From the NCBI GenBank assembly GCA_002066995.1, contig MWTC01000043.1:1-64000 (forward strand): DNA of 64,000 nucleotides, given 5' to 3'. A program made the position numbers and the translations under genes. Below the pieces are notes generated by a model. That model had not been told where the DNA came from and did not search any database. It was given only the letters and a program-made list of their open reading frames with translations. Positions 59,149 to 64,000 of this stretch are shown piece after piece; the first letter of the stretch is position 1, and each line of letters begins with the position of its first letter. The DNA comes from Sphingobacteriales bacterium UTBCD1. Lineage in GTDB: Bacteria; Bacteroidota; Bacteroidia; Chitinophagales; Chitinophagaceae.

Positions 59149-61587
59149 TCACTCTGTTCGCAAAGATTTTACCGGGTTGGCTATTGCCGCTTTAATTGCC
59201 TGCACACTTACGGTCAGTAATGCGATCAGCAAGGCGATGAATGCAGCCAGTGCGAACACCCACCATTCAATGCTGATGCGGTAAGCAAAGTCCTGTAACC
59301 ATTTGTGCATGGCCCACCAGGCCACCGGTGATGCAATGAACAGGGCGATAATAATCAACTTTACAAAATCAATTGAAAACAACCGTACAATTGAAAAAAT
59401 GGAAGCGCCTAACACTTTGCGCACACCTATTTCTTTTTTACGCTGTATGGTGGCTTGTATTATCAAACCCAATACGCCTAAGGCAGCCAAAAACATGCTA
59501 AGCCCGCTGAAAAAAGTAAAGAGTTGCTGCAATTTGCTTTCTTCCTTGTATTGATTGGCAAGCATATCATCCACCCATTTTATTTCTAATAATTTATTGG
59601 GATAAAATTGCCGCCAGAGCTTGTTGATGGATATGGCAACCTGTTTTTCGGCGCCCGGTTTTACTTTTACCAGCATACCGCCATATTCCGGCGATGGCCC
59701 GGCAAGGATGATCACAGGCTTCATAGGATTTTTTAAAGACTCATTATTGAAATTTTTTATAATACCCACCGGCGTTGTGAGGGCCCCTTTTATGGGTGTG
59801 CCTAAATTTTTTACGTGCAGCATTTTTGCAGTGTACTCCGTAATGATTGATGATTGTCTTCCCGCAACATTTGCATAAGTGGCAGAATCGTTTATACGCA
59901 TCAGCGAATCAGGATCCATAATATCAGCACCATAGCTATTATCAAGCAGTCGTCCGCTTGTTAACTGTAACCCCATTACTTTATCCAGGTCAATATCACC
60001 ATTAATAAACCATACAGTAAGTTTATTGCCCGGATGATTCGGATCATCCACTTCTCTGCTCATAAAACCCGCTCCAAGCGTAGGCAGCCATGAAGTTATG
60101 CTGGCATTTTGCACACCAGGCTGCTGCAACAATTCATTTTTGAATGATTCGCCTTTGCCATCCCACGAAACCTGGTTAATGCTTAATAAATTATTTATAG
60201 TATAACCAACGTCTTTATGCTTTAAAAAAGAAAGCTGTTGCTGCACCACCAGCAAAGCAATCAGTACAATGATAGAAACGGCAAACTGCAACACGACCAA
60301 ACTTTTTCTTACTACATTCTGGCTGCCCCTTGTGTTACTTATCAATTCGCCTTTTAATGTGACTGCAGGTTTAGATGCCGATAAGACCAGTGCAGGATAA
60401 ATGCCTGTTACCACACTTATTAAAAGTATGATTGCGATGCAGCAGGCAAACAGCGGCCAGGCCGATGTAAATGTTTCCGAGAGAGAATGGCCTGTAAATT
60501 GTTTTAAAGCCGGCAGCAACAACTGGTAGCCGGTAATGGCCACTGCTGTGGCGATGAAGAAGTATAAAAACGATTCTGTGAGAAACTGCATTACAAGCTG
60601 CCTGCGTTTTGCCCCCAAGACTTTCCGTACACCTGTTTGCTTTAAATGCTGCAAGGCCCTGGATGTACTCAGGTTTACAAAATTTACACAGGCAATCAGT
60701 AGTAATAAAATAGCTACGCCGGAAAGGATATAAATGTTTTTATAGTCGCCTTTTATGGATTGATAACCCGCAAAATCAGAATGCAGGTAAATATTCTTTA
60801 TTGGCTGAAACTCGTACCGGTAAGGATTTTTAGCGGTTACAAAACCGGAATACCATTTATTTACTTTGACCGTGAACTTATTAATATCCGTACCGGGTTT
60901 CAGTAAAACATAATTTTCAGAAAAAGTTCCGTATTGTTCTTTATACAGTTCATCATTACGTGGTTTACCGGGGATGATCACTTCAGCCCGCATAACAGAA
61001 TTGACGGGGAGGTCTTTAATTACACCGGTAATGATATAGGGTGTCGCTTTATCAGAATAGACCGGCACGCTGTAAACGATTTTGCCTACGGGATCTTCAT
61101 TTGGAAAGAATTTTTTACGGAAGCTTTCAGTAATGATCAGGTTCTCATTGTCGCCGGCAATGTACTGTCTTGGATTGCCCGAGAGTATATGAATATCCAG
61201 CATTTGCCATAGGGTAGTATCTCCCGATAAAGCGGTTACTTCAACGCCGTTGACATCGCTGTTATTCAATTTTAATCTTGTATCGGTACTCTCGATGCCT
61301 GCAGCGGCTTCAACTTCGGGGAAATTATTTTTCAGCGCTGTTATTAAGCCGGTGAAAGAAGATGAAAAACGGTCATATAAACCATCACCCATTTTATTCA
61401 GGGAAATAATTCTATACAAATCATTGCTCCGGCTCCATTGTTTATCGTAGGATAAATCGTCAATAACAACGGTTGCGACCAGCAGGCAGGCGCATAGTCC
61501 AATGGTTAATCCAACAATATTGATAGCTGAATACACTTTGCTGCGCATCAGGGAACGCCATGCGGTTTTGAAATAATTTCTAATCAT
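59149..61587 (-). CDS. ABC transporter permease, MacB/FtsX type
   Basis: The 812-residue permease has the usual N-terminus MIRNYFKTAWRSLMRSKVYS followed by membrane segment 1 and a MacB periplasmic core (residues ~45-280). A first FtsX domain of segments follows (IYILSGVAILLLLIACVNFVNL, to about 450), then a second periplasmic core, and a C-terminal FtsX domain ending NPVKSLRTE. ARR-like KKEIGVRKVLGASIFSIVRL marks the coupling helix. Such permeases drive lipoprotein or small-molecule export together with a MacB-type ATPase. The C-terminus is nearly identical to that of the next permease upstream. Confidence 0.88.
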   Translation of the reverse strand: MIRNYFKTAWRSLMRSKVYSAINIVGLTIGLCACLLVATVVIDDLSYDKQWSRSNDLYRIISLNKMGDGLYDRFSSSFTGLITALKNNFPEVEAAAGIESTDTRLKLNNSDVNGVEVTALSGDTTLWQMLDIHILSGNPRQYIAGDNENLIITESFRKKFFPNEDPVGKIVYSVPVYSDKATPYIITGVIKDLPVNSVMRAEVIIPGKPRNDELYKEQYGTFSENYVLLKPGTDINKFTVKVNKWYSGFVTAKNPYRYEFQPIKNIYLHSDFAGYQSIKGDYKNIYILSGVAILLLLIACVNFVNLSTSRALQHLKQTGVRKVLGAKRRQLVMQFLTESFLYFFIATAVAITGYQLLLPALKQFTGHSLSETFTSAWPLFACCIAIILLISVVTGIYPALVLSASKPAVTLKGELISNTRGSQNVVRKSLVVLQFAVSIIVLIALLVVQQQLSFLKHKDVGYTINNLLSINQVSWDGKGESFKNELLQQPGVQNASITSWLPTLGAGFMSREVDDPNHPGNKLTVWFINGDIDLDKVMGLQLTSGRLLDNSYGADIMDPDSLMRINDSATYANVAGRQSSIITEYTAKMLHVKNLGTPIKGALTTPVGIIKNFNNESLKNPMKPVIILAGPSPEYGGMLVKVKPGAEKQVAISINKLWRQFYPNKLLEIKWVDDMLANQYKEESKLQQLFTFFSGLSMFLAALGVLGLIIQATIQRKKEIGVRKVLGASIFSIVRLFSIDFVKLIIIALFIASPVAWWAMHKWLQDFAYRISIEWWVFALAAFIALLIALLTVSVQAIKAAIANPVKSLRTE

Positions 61588-61688
61588 AAAAAAAATTGTT
61601 TTATTGTTATATGGCCTTTCTTCTGCAGCCAGGTTTGATGGTTAGAAGTTAAAACAATTAAGCCACCTGACCTTTAAACCGGTATTTT

Positions 61689-64000
61689 TCACTCTGTTCG
61701 CAAAGATTTAACCGGGTTGGCCATTGCTGCTTTTACAGTGCGTATTCCAAGAATAAAAAAAGCCAATACCAACATACTAATGCCGCAGGCGGCAAACACC
61801 CACCAACTAATATTAGTTCTATAAGCAAAGTCTTGCAACCATTTATTCATGGCAAGCCATGATAAAGGTGCAGCGATAAGGAACGCAACCATTACAAGAG
61901 AGATAAGATCTTTTGATAAAAGAGTAACGATTTGCGTGACCGAAGCTCCTAATACTTTCCTGATTCCTATTTCTTTTACTCTTGTATTGGTAGTATAGAT
62001 AACAAGTCCGAGCAATCCGAGGCAACTGATAAATATGCAAAGCCCTGCCGACCAGTTTAAAAGACTTTTAACGTCTTGTTCTTTTTTATAAAATGCGGCA
62101 ATGGTTTCGTCAAAAAAGTTGTATTGGAATTCATCATCAGGATAAAGTTTTTTATATTCTTTTTCAATTTGCCCCAATGTTTTTTTCCAAAGACCCGGTG
62201 AATTTTCCTGCGATGCTAATGCTATATGCATCATATAACTGTTCCGGTCACTGCTGGAGTAGATCAATGGACCGATCTTACTATGAGTTGATTTTGTATG
62301 AAAATCTTTTAATACACCGACGATCGGTAAACTAAAACTTCCACGATTTACAAATTTTCCAATCGCATCAGCGGGATTTGAAAAGCCTAATGCTTTGGCG
62401 TAAGTTTCATTAATGATATATTCTTTGGCTGTATCGCTTTTATCAGGGAATTTTCCGGACAGCAGTTTCAAACCGTATATGTCAAAGTATGCGGGATCGG
62501 CATTAATCGTTTCTACCATCAATTCTACTTCATTTTTGCCGGTGTTGATTTTGAACGTACTGGATGCTGCCCCGCTGTGCGCCGGCGCTGCTCCGCCCAA
62601 ACTTATTTCTTTGACGGCCGGTATTGATTTTATTTTTTCTAATAACGCAAAACGACGGTCGTCCTTTTTGTTAGAATAAAAATTGTGAGGTGTATAAAAA
62701 TAAACAATAGCATCTTTTTTATAACCGAGATCCTTATTCAGTGAATAGCTTATTTGCTTGCTGACCACCAACGTTGCTATCACGAGAAATTGTGCGATAA
62801 CAAATTGAGTGACGGTCAGCGATTTTCGTAACCACGCCTTGCGCCCCTGAGAAGCGCCGGGATGCAATTGATTTTTCAAAACTGTTACCGGCCGGAATTT
62901 TGTAAGTATCCAGGAAGGATAAAAGCCGGAAATCAATGTCATTACTACGACAAGTAAAGCAAGAAAAATCCATACATGAGGCTGGTTGACGGATGAAAAA
63001 TTTATTTCCGGCGGAATAAAATCGCTGAATATTTTTAATAACCAGGGAGTAACGGCAATGGAAACAATGGTGGCAATAAGCGTCAGTAAAAAGATTTCGC
63101 TGAGGAATTGCAAGGCCAGCGTTGCTTTACTGCTTCCTAATGTTTTTCGTATTCCTATTTCTTTTGCCCGTTGTGATGATTGGGCAGTAGTAAGATTTAT
63201 AAAATTGATGCAGCCCAGCAGTAATAAAAATACTGCCACTGCCATCAATCCATATAAAGTAGGCTTATGTGCCCGGCGATGACTTAAATCTCCATACTCC
63301 GCATTAAAATGTATATCGCTCAATGGTTGCAGTAAATGTTTGGTATCGTCTTTTTCATGACTCTCTTTGCCCCGGTATTTATTCCGTAATGCTTCAAATT
63401 GTGCCTGAACTTCTCGGGGTTTCGTGTCTTTGCTAAGCTTTATAAAAAGCTGAGAATTGGAGTTAATAGCGTTCCATTCGCCAACGCCACCATATTGATT
63501 TTTTAAATTAGTATTGAATATGGTGGATATGGAAATAAATTCATCAAAGCGAAAATCTGTTGCTTTATCCGGTAGTTGTTTAACGATGCCTGCAACGGTT
63601 GTCTGAATGCTATCTTCATAATTGATCTGCCTGCCAATCATGTTTTCAAAAGGAATATTTCCAAAATAGGATTTGGCTCTGTCTTCCGTTAACACCACCT
63701 GTGTTGGATCTTTCAATGCAGCCTGAGGAGAGCCGGCTAACCAATCATATTGGAACATTGAAAAATAAAATTCATCAGCATACATAATTCCTTTCTGATG
63801 CTTGAATACAGCAGGAGACTTGCTGCCTGCAACGGGTACGGTCACTTTGGGATCGTTTGCTGTAATAAAATGAGTAAGGGTTTCAATGCCGGTCATTTCA
63901 TTTCTTGCAGCAACGGGTAACGGTATTTCTACCCCGGAGTTTTTAAAAACGGAGCCTCCCGGAAAAGTCATGTCGGTAACAACACGGTAAACCCGGCTTT
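61689..64000 (-). CDS. ABC transporter permease, MacB/FtsX type, 5' end outside window
   Basis: The frame is open through the right edge: upstream of the first Met at 63971 it reads SRVYRVVTD, the usual text after the missing first membrane segment, so roughly 40-60 residues lie outside. Visible are the MacB core, an FtsX domain (YGLMAVAVFLLLLGCINFINL), TRVKEIGIRKVLGASVTQIV and the C-terminus AMANPVKSLRTE. It is paralogous to the permease at 59149-61587, 100 bases downstream, suggesting tandem duplication. Confidence 0.85.
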   Translation of the reverse strand, partial: SRVYRVVTDMTFPGGSVFKNSGVEIPLPVAARNEMTGIETLTHFITANDPKVTVPVAGSKSPAVFKHQKGIMYADEFYFSMFQYDWLAGSPQAALKDPTQVVLTEDRAKSYFGNIPFENMIGRQINYEDSIQTTVAGIVKQLPDKATDFRFDEFISISTIFNTNLKNQYGGVGEWNAINSNSQLFIKLSKDTKPREVQAQFEALRNKYRGKESHEKDDTKHLLQPLSDIHFNAEYGDLSHRRAHKPTLYGLMAVAVFLLLLGCINFINLTTAQSSQRAKEIGIRKTLGSSKATLALQFLSEIFLLTLIATIVSIAVTPWLLKIFSDFIPPEINFSSVNQPHVWIFLALLVVVMTLISGFYPSWILTKFRPVTVLKNQLHPGASQGRKAWLRKSLTVTQFVIAQFLVIATLVVSKQISYSLNKDLGYKKDAIVYFYTPHNFYSNKKDDRRFALLEKIKSIPAVKEISLGGAAPAHSGAASSTFKINTGKNEVELMVETINADPAYFDIYGLKLLSGKFPDKSDTAKEYIINETYAKALGFSNPADAIGKFVNRGSFSLPIVGVLKDFHTKSTHSKIGPLIYSSSDRNSYMMHIALASQENSPGLWKKTLGQIEKEYKKLYPDDEFQYNFFDETIAAFYKKEQDVKSLLNWSAGLCIFISCLGLLGLVIYTTNTRVKEIGIRKVLGASVTQIVTLLSKDLISLVMVAFLIAAPLSWLAMNKWLQDFAYRTNISWWVFAACGISMLVLAFFILGIRTVKAAMANPVKSLRTE

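Overview
The window looks like chromosome from a member of the Bacteroidota, most likely Chitinophagaceae or a close relative. The signs are two proteins with type IX secretion sorting domains, FtsX-type ABC permeases, a DUF4286 protein, the tiny ribosomal protein bTHX, a clade II nitrous oxide reductase cluster without nosR, a split cobalamin-dependent methionine synthase, and recurring TAnnTTTG -7 boxes in place of a sigma70-like -10. I saw no rRNA, tRNA, CRISPR array or prophage. Gene content is mostly housekeeping plus two catabolic or respiratory islands.

Layout. 1-8 kb (minus strand): DinB-like protein, cyclase-family hydrolase, membrane protein, dipeptide epimerase, outer-membrane protein, DPP7-type S46 peptidase, Obg GTPase. 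8-16 kb: a 12-TM membrane protein facing away from a complete nos operon (cytochrome c, nosZ, membrane-nosL fusion, nosD, nosF, nosY) that would reduce N2O to N2 in the periplasm. 16-19 kb: two type IX secreted proteins. 19.5-27 kb: phenylacetate island (tetR-paaE; paaA-B-C-D-G-I and a paaY-like gene). It carries a decayed four-helix-bundle gene between paaA and paaB and a PaaR-like operator on the paaA promoter. 27-35 kb: sugar kinase, hicBA toxin-antitoxin, lamin-tail protein, asd with a candidate leader-peptide attenuator, DUF2461, ligA, an HD protein and a broken higA-like antitoxin.

35.8-39.9 kb: translation block rplM-rpsI-rpsB-tsf-pyrH, with a three-hairpin rplM leader and a cluster of palindromic repeats after tsf. 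40-45 kb: coiled-coil membrane protein, pdxH, bTHX, HU, DUF4286, xth, LOG-family and HAD proteins. 45.4-50.4 kb: split metH and recR. The larger metH part carries an in-frame DUF559 endonuclease element bounded by GC-rich palindromes. 50-56 kb: lipoprotein, single-chain helicase-nuclease, TPR protein. 56-56.8 kb: a frameshifted REP-associated tyrosine transposase between inverted REP doublets. 56.8-64 kb: a TolC / ABC ATPase / two FtsX-permease efflux locus running off the right edge.

The observations most worth following are the nuclease insertion in metH, the attenuator before asd, the REP/RAYT unit, the internal lipoprotein signal in the NosL fusion, and the PaaR-like operator. All calls come from reading the sequence; no database search or folding program was run.
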